Assembly (NCBI RefSeq): GCF_004698125.1
Contig: NZ_ML214297.1
Span: 1,302,001-1,366,000 of the forward strand
Direction of reading: 5' to 3'
Origin: Halosimplex halophilum
GTDB lineage: Archaea; Halobacteriota; Halobacteria; Halobacteriales; Haloarculaceae
Length of the DNA: 64,000 bases
The number at the start of each line of letters is the position of its first letter. The first letter of the stretch is position 1. The position numbers and the translations under genes were made by a program. The notes under the pieces are model-generated. The model was not told the DNA's origin, did not search any database, and saw nothing but the letters and a program-made list of their open reading frames with translations. Shown one piece after another: positions 36,585 to 45,449 of the stretch.

Positions 36585-36656
36585 GCGGGGCAATCCCCGC
36601 CAAAACCGTCTCACCGGATTATGTGTTGGGGGCCAGGCGACTTAAATCTTTCCCGA
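36585..36656 (-). promoter_or_regulatory. tfb promoter and leader hairpin
   Basis: Reading leftward, CGGGAAAGATTTAAG (BRE plus TATA) lies at about 36642-36656. The predicted start is near 36620. A perfect GCGGGG-CAAT-CCCCGC hairpin at 36585-36600 sits 15 nt before the ATG at 36570. The leader and hairpin are unusual among mostly leaderless genes. The rest of the gap, up to 37021, has a CGAAACCCTTACC promoter for gatC near 36985 and otherwise nothing I recognise. Confidence 0.6.
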
Positions 36657-37021
36657 AATTGGCCCAAGATCACACGTCTGCGCTCGACCATACTTAATCT
36701 ATCGATCCGAGGGGCGCTCCGGACCGAATACGGGAGGATGAAACTGCAGATATCGGCACCTGTAGCGCTCGATACGGCGGAATAGGGGGATACGCGAGTG
36801 GTGCCAGTCGTCGACCGGATACGACCGCCAGAGGCGGGGATCCACCGGTCCGCGCGGCGTCGAGCGGGGAAACGGCGGCGGATCGAGGTCCGGCGCGCGC
36901 GACGGTTCGGCCGGCCGGATCGGCGCCGACGGCGGTCGCGGAGCGGCCGGTTCCAGCCGCGCGCGGCCGACCGAGGGCGGGCATCGAAACCCTTACCGCC
37001 GGGCCACGCCTCGCGTCGGCC

Positions 37022-37306
37022 ATGAGCGACACGGAGAACGTGGTCGAACCCGAGGAGGTGCGCCACGTCGCGGATCTCGCGCGCATCGACCTCGACGACG
37101 AGGAGGTCGACCGCTTCACCGAGCAGTTCGCCGACATCCTCGAGTACTTCGAGACGCTGGACGAGGTGCCCGAGGTCGACGAGGAGGAGGAACTGGCCAA
37201 CGTCATGCGCCCCGACGAGGTGCGCGACTCCCTCTCCCAGGCGGAGGCACTGGACAACGCCCCCGAGTCCGAGGACGGCTACTTCAAGGGCCCGAACGTC
37301 TCGTGA
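37022..37306 (+). CDS. gatC: Asp/Glu-tRNA amidotransferase subunit C
   Basis: This 94-residue protein has VRHVADLARIDLDDEEVDRFTEQFADIL-type helices, then a mid-protein segment containing NVMRPDEVRDSL and finally EDGYFKGPNVS. It is the stabilising subunit of GatCAB, which amidates misacylated Glu-tRNA-Gln or Asp-tRNA-Asn. gatA follows by 25 nt. gatB is elsewhere. Confidence 0.95.
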   Translation: MSDTENVVEPEEVRHVADLARIDLDDEEVDRFTEQFADILEYFETLDEVPEVDEEEELANVMRPDEVRDSLSQAEALDNAPESEDGYFKGPNVS

Positions 37307-37331
37307 GCGTCCCGCGGCAGCACCACAACAC

Positions 37332-38624
37332 ATGAGCACGGAGTACAACGGCTACATCACGACGGAGCGCATCGACGGCGCGTCGGACGGCCCCCTGGCG
37401 GGGAAGACGGTCGCCGTCAAGGACAACATCTCGACCGAGGGCGTCCGCACGACCTGCGGGTCGGCGATGCTCGACGACTACGTCCCCCCCTTCGACGCGA
37501 CGGTCGTCGAACGGATCAAGGAGGCGGGCGCGACCATCCCCGGCAAGACCAACATGGACGAGTTCGGGATGGGAACGACCACCGAGACCTCGGCGTTCGG
37601 CCCCACCGAGAACCCGGTCGCCGAGGGGCACGTCCCGGGCGGCTCCTCCGGCGGGTCGGCCGCGGTCGTCGCCGCCGGCGACGCCGACATGGCGCTGGGG
37701 ACCGACACCGGGGGCTCGGTCCGCGCGCCGGCTGCCTTCTGCGGCGTCGTCGGCATCAAGCCCACCTACGGCCTCGTCTCGCGGTACGGGGTCGTCGCCT
37801 ACGCCAACTCGCTGGAGCAAGTGGGACCGATCGCCCCAACGGTCGAGGACGCGGCCGAACTGCTGGAGGTCATCGCCGGCCCCGACGAGCGCGACGCGAC
37901 GACCCGCGACGCCACCGAGGAGCGCGGCGAGGGCGCCTACGACTACGCGGCCGCCGCGGACGGCGACGTGGACGGCCTCGACATCGGGATCCCGATGGAG
38001 CTACTCGACGGCGCCGACGAGCGGGTGACCGACGTGTTCTGGGACGCCATCGACGAGCTCGAATCGCGGGGCGCCAGCTACCACGAGGTCGACCTGGAGT
38101 GTCTCCGCTACGCGGTCGAGGCCTACTACGTGACCGCCATGAGCGAGGCCTCCTCGAACCTGGCCCGCTTCGACGGCGTCCGCTACGGCCAGTCGGGCGG
38201 CTACGACGGCAACTGGAACGAGACGTTCGCCCGGGCCCGCGAGGAGGGCTTCGGCGAGGAGGTCAAATCCCGGATCCTGCTGGGTACCTACGCCCTCTCG
38301 GCGGGCTACCACGACAAGTACTACAAGAAGGCCCAGGACGCCCGCGCCTGGATCAAACGGGACATCAACGACGCGCTGGAGGGCGCCGACGTGCTCGCCT
38401 CGCCGACGATGCCCGTCCCGCCGATGGAGATGGGCGAGAGCCTCTCGGACCCGCTGACGATGTACCTCGCCGACGCCAACACGACGCCGGTGAACCTCGC
38501 GAACCTGCCGGCCATCTCGGTGCCCGCGGGCGAGACCGACGGCGGCCTGCCCGTCGGGCTCCAGCTCGTGGGGCCGGCGTTCGGCGAGAAGGCGATCATC
38601 CGCGCGGGCAGCGCGCTGGCCTGA
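37332..38624 (+). CDS. gatA: Asp/Glu-tRNA amidotransferase subunit A
   Basis: This 430-residue amidase has the Ser-cisSer-Lys triad in context: KDNI near residue 33 (Lys), GGSSGGSAAVV near 103 (Ser), and DTGGSVRAPAAFCG (nucleophile Ser). It releases ammonia from glutamine for transfer by GatB. It follows gatC by 25 nt, and a palindromic repeat lies directly downstream. Confidence 0.95.
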   Translation: MSTEYNGYITTERIDGASDGPLAGKTVAVKDNISTEGVRTTCGSAMLDDYVPPFDATVVERIKEAGATIPGKTNMDEFGMGTTTETSAFGPTENPVAEGHVPGGSSGGSAAVVAAGDADMALGTDTGGSVRAPAAFCGVVGIKPTYGLVSRYGVVAYANSLEQVGPIAPTVEDAAELLEVIAGPDERDATTRDATEERGEGAYDYAAAADGDVDGLDIGIPMELLDGADERVTDVFWDAIDELESRGASYHEVDLECLRYAVEAYYVTAMSEASSNLARFDGVRYGQSGGYDGNWNETFARAREEGFGEEVKSRILLGTYALSAGYHDKYYKKAQDARAWIKRDINDALEGADVLASPTMPVPPMEMGESLSDPLTMYLADANTTPVNLANLPAISVPAGETDGGLPVGLQLVGPAFGEKAIIRAGSALA

Positions 38625-38640
38625 GCGGACCGTACCGTTC

Positions 38641-38723
38641 GCGGCCGAGCGAAGCGAGGCCGCGCTTTTTCACCCGTGTCTTTTGCTGGCGGGGGGTCCC
38701 GCAGCGCTCGCGGCGCGCTGCCC
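38641..38723 (-). repeat. Mosaic palindromic repeat, copy D (degenerate)
   Basis: Read on the minus strand it keeps the modules GCTGCGGGA, an A-run and GGGTGAAAAA, followed by GGCCTCGCTTCGCTCGGCC. These parallel copy C, though it lacks the outer module. It lies between two convergent genes and could terminate both. Confidence 0.5.
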
Positions 38724-38748
38724 CGAGCCGGGACCGCGACGGGAGCTT

Positions 38749-39522
38749 TCAGACGGTCGCGAGGTAGTCCTCGACGGGGACCGCGCGGTCCCAGAAGTGG
38801 GCGTGGATGTCGCGGCCGAGTTCGACGGCGCCCTCGCCGGAGCCGACGAGGACGGCGTCCAGATCGGAGACCCCGTCGCGGGCCGGCAGGGAGAGCGCGA
38901 CGAGGTCCGCGGTGACGGTAAAGGAGAAGGGCAGGTCGGCGACGCGCTCGTCGATACAGGCGGGCGCGCCGTCGGCGTAGCGCTCGATGGCCTCGTCGAC
39001 GAGGCGGTCGTCGACGACGACCTGGGCGTCGAGGACGCCGCGGTCGGCGAGTTCGTCGACCATCCGGGCGAAGCGGGGGTAGTACACCTGCGCGCCGACG
39101 CGCAGCCAGTCGGCCTCGCGGAACAGCTCGACCGCCCAGCGTTCGAGGTACTGGGGGTTGCGCGCGGGGTTGCGGTACAGCTCCCACTCGCCCGCGCCCG
39201 CGAGGCGCTGTCTGAACCGGCGGGGCAGCGCCGCCACCTCGTGGTCGTCCCAGAACTCGTCGTCGAGCAGGTCCTCGACCGCGTCCTGGCGGGCCAGCTC
39301 GTCCGCGACCAGCCGCCCGCGGGCGGTCAGCTCCCACCGGTCGGACTCCCGGACGAGCCCGCGGTCGGCGAGTTCGTCCAGCGTCTTGTAGACGCCCGAC
39401 TGGCTCACGTCGAGGTCGGCGTGGAGGGCGGCCGTCGTGCGGGGGTCGCGCTCGACGGCGCGCAACAGCGCCGAGCGCAGCTCCGACCGCGCAACGTAGG
39501 TGACCAGGGAATCACCGTTCAT
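38749..39522 (-). CDS. Winged-helix regulator with FilR1-like effector domain
   Basis: This 257-residue protein has an N-terminal MarR-like HTH (ALHADLDVSQSGVYKTLDELADRG). A 150-residue domain follows whose pattern (LLDDEFWDDHEVAALPRRFRQRL..., DDRLVDEAIERY) matches the FilR1/methanogenesis-regulatory-protein effector domain widespread in haloarchaea. The start at 39522 is preferred. The upstream GTG at 39528 adds only two residues. The ligand is unknown. Confidence 0.75.
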   Translation of the reverse strand: MNGDSLVTYVARSELRSALLRAVERDPRTTAALHADLDVSQSGVYKTLDELADRGLVRESDRWELTARGRLVADELARQDAVEDLLDDEFWDDHEVAALPRRFRQRLAGAGEWELYRNPARNPQYLERWAVELFREADWLRVGAQVYYPRFARMVDELADRGVLDAQVVVDDRLVDEAIERYADGAPACIDERVADLPFSFTVTADLVALSLPARDGVSDLDAVLVGSGEGAVELGRDIHAHFWDRAVPVEDYLATV

Positions 39523-39722
39523 ACCCACAAAACTGCGGGTGGCCCGCCTTTAATGGATCTGGTTCGTTCACGGACACGTCCGCCGGAAGGCCCCGATTTC
39601 CAGCCGCTCCGGCCTTCACGCGCCGTAGTACGTTACACGACCCGTGGAACGGTCCAGCGACCGTCCGCGATTCCACACGAAATTTAAAATAACTTATACT
39701 TCTGGCCGCGCCACTCGGTGAC

Positions 39723-40544
39723 ATGGACGAGGACAGATATCCGGCGCCGTCCGGTCGCCGTCGGTTCGTCAAGGGGATCGTCGGCAGCGCGGCGCTGGGG
39801 TCGCTCGGCGTCGCCGGGTCCGGGCTGACGACGGTGCCGACCAACCGGACCGGCGTCGGCGGCGGGAACGTCGAGGCGAAGGTCATCAAGAACACCGACG
39901 GGCCGGCGCCCCGCGGGATGTCCCAGATCCCGGTGACCGTCGAGGACGGCTATCTCAAGGGGGTGTGGCCGGCGGCAACCGAGAACGGTGAGGTGGCGGA
40001 CGGCGCGGCGAAGACGACGCTGGGCGGGGTGGAGTACTCCAGCAAGTGGTTCCAGTACTGCGGCATCCAGACCCACCCGAAGGTCGAGCCCGACAGCGAG
40101 GCGGACAACTTCCTGCGGGCCGACCCCGGCGGCCGCTACGAGTGGGAGGCCGACCTCGAACCGGGGACGAGACTCGCGGTCGAGATGTTCGACGACTACG
40201 AGGAGTGGGGCAACGGGGTCGGCGACGCCGGCCTCGGCAAGCCCGCGGCGGCGACCTGGCGCTCGGTCGAGACGGACTCGACGCTCCCGGTCCAGGTCAT
40301 CCGCAGCCCGGAGATCGAGCGCCTCGCCGAGGACGACGAGTGGCTCGCCGCGAGCACCGACCGGGGATTCATCGCCTGGCTCAACAAGTGCACGCACCTG
40401 TGCTGTGTCCCCTCCGGCTTCAAGCAGTCGGCCACCGTCGACGGCGCCGAAAACGCCGTCTACTGCCAGTGTCACCAGTCGGTCTACGACCCCTTCGACG
40501 TGGTCTCGAAGGTCGTCACCGCCTTCCCCCGTCCCGAGAGCTGA
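39723..40544 (+). CDS. Rieske iron-sulfur protein, Tat-exported
   Basis: This 273-residue protein has a Tat signal, GRRRFVKG plus a hydrophobic stretch (about 11-40), then a beta-rich domain with Rieske motifs CTHLCC and YCQCHQSVYDPF. The 2 Fe-2S ligands are C-x-H and C-x2-H, and two further Cys residues can form the usual disulfide. Haloarchaeal cytochrome bc-type chains use such proteins. No cytochrome b gene is adjacent, so it is an orphan Rieske gene. A TATA-like TTATAC lies near 39697. Confidence 0.9.
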   Translation: MDEDRYPAPSGRRRFVKGIVGSAALGSLGVAGSGLTTVPTNRTGVGGGNVEAKVIKNTDGPAPRGMSQIPVTVEDGYLKGVWPAATENGEVADGAAKTTLGGVEYSSKWFQYCGIQTHPKVEPDSEADNFLRADPGGRYEWEADLEPGTRLAVEMFDDYEEWGNGVGDAGLGKPAAATWRSVETDSTLPVQVIRSPEIERLAEDDEWLAASTDRGFIAWLNKCTHLCCVPSGFKQSATVDGAENAVYCQCHQSVYDPFDVVSKVVTAFPRPES

Positions 40545-40682
40545 CCGGCCGCCCGTCCTCGGACGGCTCGGTCGCCCGCCGGGGTCCGAACCGCGCCCCC
40601 GCCCGCCCATCCTCCGGCGAAAACGTTTACTCGGTCGCGACTCACAGGAGGTTTTTCAGTATCTACCGTGTAGGATGGGGTG

Positions 40683-40820
40683 ATGCCCCAGATCGAGGTT
40701 TCGGAAGACCTGTACCGCCAGATCGAGACCGAGTCGGCGGACGGCGACATCGACAAAGCCCTCTGGAAGATGGTCGGCGCCTACCGCCGCGCGAACAACC
40801 CGGAAGCCGACAGGACCTGA
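40683..40820 (+). CDS. Very small RHH-like protein
   Basis: This 45-residue protein starts PQIEVSEDLYRQIE, the strand and helix start typical of ribbon-helix-helix antitoxin-like haloarchaeal proteins. The remainder is a basic/acidic helix ending ADRT. A CGAAAACGTTTACTC promoter precedes it by about 55 nt. No toxin gene is next to it. Confidence 0.55.
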   Translation: MPQIEVSEDLYRQIETESADGDIDKALWKMVGAYRRANNPEADRT

Positions 40821-40898
40821 CCGGCCAGCGGATTCTCCCGCCCGGCGCTCGTCGTCCCCGACAGCGACAGTTATCCCCGCGGCGGTCGACGTGTCGCC

Positions 40899-41198
40899 AT
40901 GGCCGACGGCCAGAGCGGCGGCGATGCCGGGAGAACGGACGCCGGGACCGGCGGTGAGGCCGACCGGGACGGAGCCGACCGAGGCGAGTCGAACGCCGGC
41001 GCCGACGGGTCGGGTGACGACGGCGGAAGCGACGACGGGTCGGGGATGGCCACGGGGATCGCGCTCGGCGCGGCGGTCGGTGTGGCGCTGGGGACGGCGA
41101 TGGACGACCTCGCGCTCGGCATCGCCATCGGGATGAGTCTCGGCGTCGCCTTCGGCGTCGCGTTCGACCAGTCGGAGTTCGGCGCGGGCGAGACGTGA
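40899..41198 (+). CDS. Glycine-zipper membrane protein
   Basis: This 99-residue protein has a disordered Gly/Asp/Ser-rich first half and two closely spaced hydrophobic Gly/Ala segments (GIALGAAVGVALGTA and LGIAIGMSLGVAFGVAF) forming a glycine-zipper hairpin. It may oligomerise in the membrane. No enzymatic motif. Confidence 0.6.
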   Translation: MADGQSGGDAGRTDAGTGGEADRDGADRGESNAGADGSGDDGGSDDGSGMATGIALGAAVGVALGTAMDDLALGIAIGMSLGVAFGVAFDQSEFGAGET

Positions 41199-41199
41199 G

Positions 41200-42300
41200 T
41201 CAGCGCAACTGGTCGTAGACGCCGGCGAGGCGGTCGACGGAGTGTTCGACGCTGACGGCGTCGCGGCGGGCGAGACACTCCTCGCTGAGGCGGTCGCGCT
41301 CGGCGAGCGTCCGGGCGATCACGTCGCGGAACGCCGCCGCGTCGTCGGGCGGGGCCTTGTACCCGGTCTCGCCCTGGTCGATGGTGTCCGCGAGAGCGGC
41401 ACTGGCGACGCCCGCGACCGGCGTCCCGCAGGCGTTGGCCTCCAGCGCCGCGATCCCCTGGGTCTCGACCGGGCTCGGGAACGCGAACACGTCCAGCGCC
41501 GTGTAGAAGGAGGGCAACTCCTCCCGGTCGAGCCACCCCAGGAAGTGCGCCTCGACGTCCGCCTCCGCGGCGGCCCGCTCGACGTCCTCGCGAGCCGGGC
41601 CGTCGCCGCCGAAGACGAGGGTCACGTCCAGGCCGTCGGCCGCCTCGACGATCGCCGTCAGGTTCTTCTCGTAGCCGTGGCGACCGGTGTAGCCGACGAG
41701 CGGGCCGTCGGGGAGCCCGTGGCGCTCGCGGAACCGCCCGGTCTCGACGGGACGGAAGAAGTCGGTGTCGACGCCGTTGGAGACGACTTCGACCGGCGTC
41801 GTCGTGCCCAGGTCACGGACGCGGTCGGCGGTCCGCTCGCTGGGCGCGACGACCACGTCGACCCGGTCGAGAAAGCGCCGCTCGTACTCCTCGGCGCTGC
41901 GCTCGACGGCCCGCTCGATCGGGCGGGTGAACGCGAGATACTCCGCGTACTCGCTGGTCGGCGTGTGGTAGGAGGCGACCATCGGCAGGTCGTGCTTCCG
42001 GGCGAGGCGCAGCCCGGCGAGCCCGAGGCTGAAGGGGGAGTGGGCGTGGACGACCTCGGCGCTGTCGACGGCCTCGGGGACGCCGGGGACGCCGACGCGA
42101 AAGCCCTCGTAGAAGGGAAAGGGGAGGCTGCTGACCGGGTACTCCCCCTCGGCGGGGTCGTGGTCGCTGTCGGGGTAGACCACGTCCATCCGGCCGCCGC
42201 GGCGGTGCCAGCGGTCCCGCCAGGTCTGGATGGTGTAGGTGACGCCGTTGTGGGTCGGCAGGTAGGAGTCCGTGAACGCGGCCACCCTCGGCAGGTCCAT
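41200..42300 (-). CDS. GT4-family glycosyltransferase
   Basis: This 366-residue GT-B enzyme begins LPRVAAFTDSYLPTHNGV with the usual GT4 nucleotide-sugar opening. It has HAHSPFSLG in the acceptor region, and the donor motif FPSPVETQGIAALEANACGTPV near residue 295. It resembles glycolipid and diacylglycerol glycosyltransferases. The likely role is a membrane glycolipid or cell-surface glycan. Start at 42300. Confidence 0.88.
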   Translation of the reverse strand: MDLPRVAAFTDSYLPTHNGVTYTIQTWRDRWHRRGGRMDVVYPDSDHDPAEGEYPVSSLPFPFYEGFRVGVPGVPEAVDSAEVVHAHSPFSLGLAGLRLARKHDLPMVASYHTPTSEYAEYLAFTRPIERAVERSAEEYERRFLDRVDVVVAPSERTADRVRDLGTTTPVEVVSNGVDTDFFRPVETGRFRERHGLPDGPLVGYTGRHGYEKNLTAIVEAADGLDVTLVFGGDGPAREDVERAAAEADVEAHFLGWLDREELPSFYTALDVFAFPSPVETQGIAALEANACGTPVAGVASAALADTIDQGETGYKAPPDDAAAFRDVIARTLAERDRLSEECLARRDAVSVEHSVDRLAGVYDQLR

Positions 42301-42436
42301 GCGGCCATCGTATGCCGAGTGGGGGTTAAGGCGTTGCCATCTCGGCTCGTCCCGCCGATATCCGGTGGCGCCGACGGGACCGGCCGGGCGCCGACCGAAC
42401 GCAAAGTATACCTGCCGGTCGGCGACATCTCGGGAC

Positions 42437-42721
42437 GTGGACACCGAGGCCATCGCCCGCGAGCGCATCGACCGCCTGCGCGAGCTCGCCAGGGCGGCGA
42501 CCGTCGACGGCGACGACGAGCGCGCCCGCCGGTACGTCCGCCGCGCCCGCCGCATCGCCGAGCGCAACCGCCTCGCGCTCCCGCGGGAGTTCACCCGGTT
42601 CACCTGCGACCGCTGCGACGCCTACCTCCGCCCCGGCGCGAACGCCCGCGTCCGTCTGCAAGACGGGCACGTCGTCGTCACCTGCGACTGCGGCGGCCAA
42701 GCCCGGTACCCCTACGACTGA
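42437..42721 (+). CDS. rnp4: Ribonuclease P protein component 4 (Rpp21/Rpr2)
   Basis: This 94-residue archaeal RNase P subunit has basic helices (RARRYVRRARRIAERNRLALP) and a zinc ribbon, FTCDRCDAYL ... VVTCDCGG, that binds the P RNA. GTG start. It leads the rnp4-yhbY-mscS cluster on this strand. Confidence 0.9.
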   Translation: MDTEAIARERIDRLRELARAATVDGDDERARRYVRRARRIAERNRLALPREFTRFTCDRCDAYLRPGANARVRLQDGHVVVTCDCGGQARYPYD

Positions 42722-42805
42722 GCGACTGCGACCGCGGATCGGCCGCGGATTTCCGGCCGTTAGCACCCGTAACATTTGAACGGCTCCGTTCCTACTGGTG
42801 GACAC

Positions 42806-43054
42806 ATGAGCGATTCCACACGGGCACAGCGGATCCACGAGCTCGACGTGACGGTCTGGGTCGGCAAGAAGGGCCTCGACCCCGTCGAGGACGAGCTGTC
42901 GGACCAGCTGGCCGACCGGGAGTTCGTCAAGGCGAAGTTCCACCGGTCGGCCCGAGGGGGGGCCACCACCGAGGAGCTGGCCGAGGACCTGGCCGACCGG
43001 GTCAACGCCGAGGTGGTCCGGACCCGCGGCCACACGGCGGTGTTCGAGCGATGA
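42806..43054 (+). CDS. YhbY/CRM-domain RNA-binding protein
   Basis: This 82-residue single CRM domain has DVTVWVGKKGL near the start and FVKAKFHRSARGG, the GxxG loop equivalent. It then has VRTRGHTAVFER at the end, as in YhbY. It binds ribosomal or other structured RNA. Its TGA overlaps the next ATG (ATGA at 43051). Confidence 0.85.
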   Translation: MSDSTRAQRIHELDVTVWVGKKGLDPVEDELSDQLADREFVKAKFHRSARGGATTEELAEDLADRVNAEVVRTRGHTAVFER

Positions 43055-43977
43055 CAGGGGCCCCGGTCGCCCCGCTCCAGAACGGGGGCTCGGGCGTCGT
43101 CGCCGACTTCCTGATCGACAACGTCGGCCTCGACGCGCCGCTGGCCGGCGCCATCGGCTCGGCGATTACCTTCCTCGTCTCCTTCGTCGCGCTGTACGCG
43201 CTCGGGCGCATCGTCATCAGCCCCATCGTCGGCCGCGTGCTCACCTCGCGGGACCTCGACGAGCACGCCCGCAAGCCGCTCCGGAAGCTCACAAACTTCC
43301 TCATCGCGTTCGGCGCGCTCGGCATCGCCTTCGCCTTCGCCGACTACGGCAACATCCTCACCTCTATCGCCACCGTCGCCGCCGCCGCCACCCTCGCCAT
43401 CGGGTTCGCCATGCAGGACGTGCTGAAGAACTTCGTCGCCGGCATCTTCATCTACACCGACAAGCCGTTCCGCATCGGCGACTGGATCGAGTGGGACGAC
43501 TACGCCGGCGTCGTCGAGGACATCAGCCTGCGGGTCTCCCGCGTCCGCACCTTCGACAACGAACTGCTCACCGTCCCCAACTCCCAGCTCACCGACGGCG
43601 TCATCAAGAACCCCGTCGCCAAGGACGAGCTCCGCATGAAGTTCGTCTTCGGCATCGGCTACGAGGACGACATCGACGAGGCCACCGAGATCATCCTCGA
43701 AGAGGCTCGCGACCACCCGGGCATCCTCGACGAGCCCGAGCCCTCGGTGCGGCTGACCGAACTCGCCGACTCCTACGTCGGTCTCCAGTCCCGGTTCTGG
43801 ATCTCCAATCCCAGCCGCGCCGACTTCGTGAAGGTCCAGGGCGAGTACGTCACCAGCGTCAAGCAGCGCTTCGACGACGCCGGCATCAACATCCCCTACC
43901 CCCAGCGGGACATCCACGGCGGCATCGAACTCGACAACGTCGAGGGGCTCGTGGAACCGACGACGGGCGACGACTAG
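43051..43977 (+). CDS. mscS: Mechanosensitive channel MscS
   Basis: This 308-residue protein has three TM helices and a beta/alpha-beta cytoplasmic cage. TM3 carries the Ala/Gly-packed signature AAAATLAIGFAMQDVLKNFVAGI, split here as LAIGFAMQDVLKNF and FIYTDKPFRIGDWI. It releases osmolytes under turgor stress, important in halophiles. It is coupled to the yhbY gene upstream. A palindromic repeat begins 13 nt after its stop. Confidence 0.9.
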   Translation: MTGAPVAPLQNGGSGVVADFLIDNVGLDAPLAGAIGSAITFLVSFVALYALGRIVISPIVGRVLTSRDLDEHARKPLRKLTNFLIAFGALGIAFAFADYGNILTSIATVAAAATLAIGFAMQDVLKNFVAGIFIYTDKPFRIGDWIEWDDYAGVVEDISLRVSRVRTFDNELLTVPNSQLTDGVIKNPVAKDELRMKFVFGIGYEDDIDEATEIILEEARDHPGILDEPEPSVRLTELADSYVGLQSRFWISNPSRADFVKVQGEYVTSVKQRFDDAGINIPYPQRDIHGGIELDNVEGLVEPTTGDD

Positions 43978-43989
43978 AGACCACTTTCA

Positions 43990-44207
43990 TACCCACTTTT
44001 TGCGCCGGAGAGTTCCTCGCGCGCCGGAGGCGCGCTGCGGGAATCCTCCGTCGCAAAAACGTGGGGAAAAAGGGCCGGACGACTCGCTCCCTTCGGTCGC
44101 TCGCGTCCGGTGAACCGGCGCCTGCGGCGCCGGATGCTCGGTGCGGACCAGCCTTTCCCCGGGTCGGCCGACGAGACGGCCTCCCGGCCACCGCCACCGC
44201 TCCGCAC
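43990..44207 (+). repeat. Mosaic palindromic repeat, copy B
   Basis: The module order is the same as copy A: ACCCACTTTTTG, arms GCCGGAG/CTCCGTC around an inner hairpin, AAAAACGTGGGG, GCCGGACG/CGTCCGG, a GGCGCC hairpin and GGATGCTCGGTG. About 75 further bases (44132-44207) match copy C in reverse. It follows the mscS stop and precedes the tail of the convergent hydrolase gene. Confidence 0.7.
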
Positions 44208-44278
44208 CCACCGCCGCCACCGGTCCGCTACCGCGACCGCGCACCGACTGCGACCGCACTACAGTCCGCTCTCCTCGG

Positions 44279-45124
44279 TCACCCCACCGCTTCCGCCGTC
44301 TCGGCCGGATACACCTCCGCCAGCAGTTCGCGGACGGCGCCAGTGAAGAAGTCGGGATTGTCGAGGTTCGAGGCGTGACCGCCGCCGGGGACGACCCGGA
44401 GCGTCGCGCCGCCGATCTCGGTCGCCAGGTGGCGGGCCTGGCGGCGCATGAACGGCGCCTCGTGCTCGCCGTAGAGGACGAGCGTCGGCGCGGAGATCGC
44501 GGGAAACCGGACCTCGGTCCGGTGGAAGCCCGCCACGGCGCCGATCACCTTCGCGAACTCGTCGGTGGTCATCTTCGGCCCCATCTCCCGGATACGCTCG
44601 ACCTTCTCGTAGTCGCCGCTGACGCCCTGGCCGGAGAGCTTCTCCTGGAGCCAGACCATCGCCCGCTCGACGCGCTCGTAGCCGACTAGTCGGACCGGCG
44701 GGACGGTCGCACGGAGCAGGACGGAGCGCTGGAGGCGCTCGCCGAGCGAGCGGAACTCGGGCGCGAAGGTGTCGGCGAGTACCAGCCCGGCCACCCGGTC
44801 GGGGTGGCGCGCGGCGTAGACCTGGGCGATACAGCCGCCGGTCGAGAGCCCGCAGAGGACGGCCTCGTCGATGTCGAGCGCGTCCAGTAGCGCACCCAGG
44901 TCGTCGGCGAACAGGTCGACCGAGTAGCGACCCCGCTGGGACCCGCCGGTGCGGCCGTGGCCGCGCACGTCGTAGGCAATCGTCGTGTACTCGTCGCTCA
45001 GCGCGTCGAGCTGGGGGTCCCACTGGGAGTGGTCGACGATTGCGCCGTGGACGAACACGACCGGCGGGCCCTCGCCGCGGCGCTCGTAGTACGTCTCGAT
45101 GTCGTTGGTGCGGACGGTGGGCAT
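44279..45124 (-). CDS. Alpha/beta-fold hydrolase
   Basis: This 281-residue protein has FVHGAIVDHSQW (oxyanion loop), the nucleophile Ser 94 in CGLSTGG, an acid residue in LYGEHEAPF, and His in PGGGHASNLDNP. It resembles esterases, dienelactone hydrolases or haloperoxidase-like enzymes. The substrate is unknown. The gene is bracketed by inverted copies of a mosaic repeat, which may indicate capture or mobility of the segment. Start ATG 45124 fits the family. Confidence 0.88.
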   Translation of the reverse strand: MPTVRTNDIETYYERRGEGPPVVFVHGAIVDHSQWDPQLDALSDEYTTIAYDVRGHGRTGGSQRGRYSVDLFADDLGALLDALDIDEAVLCGLSTGGCIAQVYAARHPDRVAGLVLADTFAPEFRSLGERLQRSVLLRATVPPVRLVGYERVERAMVWLQEKLSGQGVSGDYEKVERIREMGPKMTTDEFAKVIGAVAGFHRTEVRFPAISAPTLVLYGEHEAPFMRRQARHLATEIGGATLRVVPGGGHASNLDNPDFFTGAVRELLAEVYPAETAEAVG

Positions 45125-45238
45125 ACTGCCGGTACGTGCTCCGCGAGGATACGGTCGTCGTCGGTCGCGGTGCGGAGCGATGCGGGTGCGGTACCGTGCG
45201 GAGCAGTGGCGGTGGATGCGGAGCAGTAGCGGCAGGTG

Positions 45239-45437
45239 CGGGGCGGTTGCGGTGGCCGGGAGGCCGTCCCGTCGGCCGACCCGGAGACAGGCTGGTCTGC
45301 ACCGAGCATCCGGCGCTCTGCGCCGGTTCACCGCTCGCGCGGAGCGCGAGCGGCCTTTTTCACCCATGTTTTTGGGCGAGGGGTACCCGCAGCGAGCGAA
45401 GCGAGCGAGGATACCTCTCGTCGAAAAAGATGGTGGC
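45239..45437 (-). repeat. Mosaic palindromic repeat, copy C (inverse of copy B)
   Basis: On the minus strand it reads GGGTGAAAAA, then GCTCGCG/CGCGAGC, GGCGC hairpin and GGATGCTCGGTG, then about 70 bases matching copy B (the shared core includes GGTCGGCCGACG). It lies directly at the 3' end of the SRP RNA gene. Between it and the hydrolase start (45166-45238) are degenerate 20-bp units such as TGCGGAGCAGTGGCGG. Confidence 0.7.
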
Positions 45438-45449
45438 GTGATGAATGGA

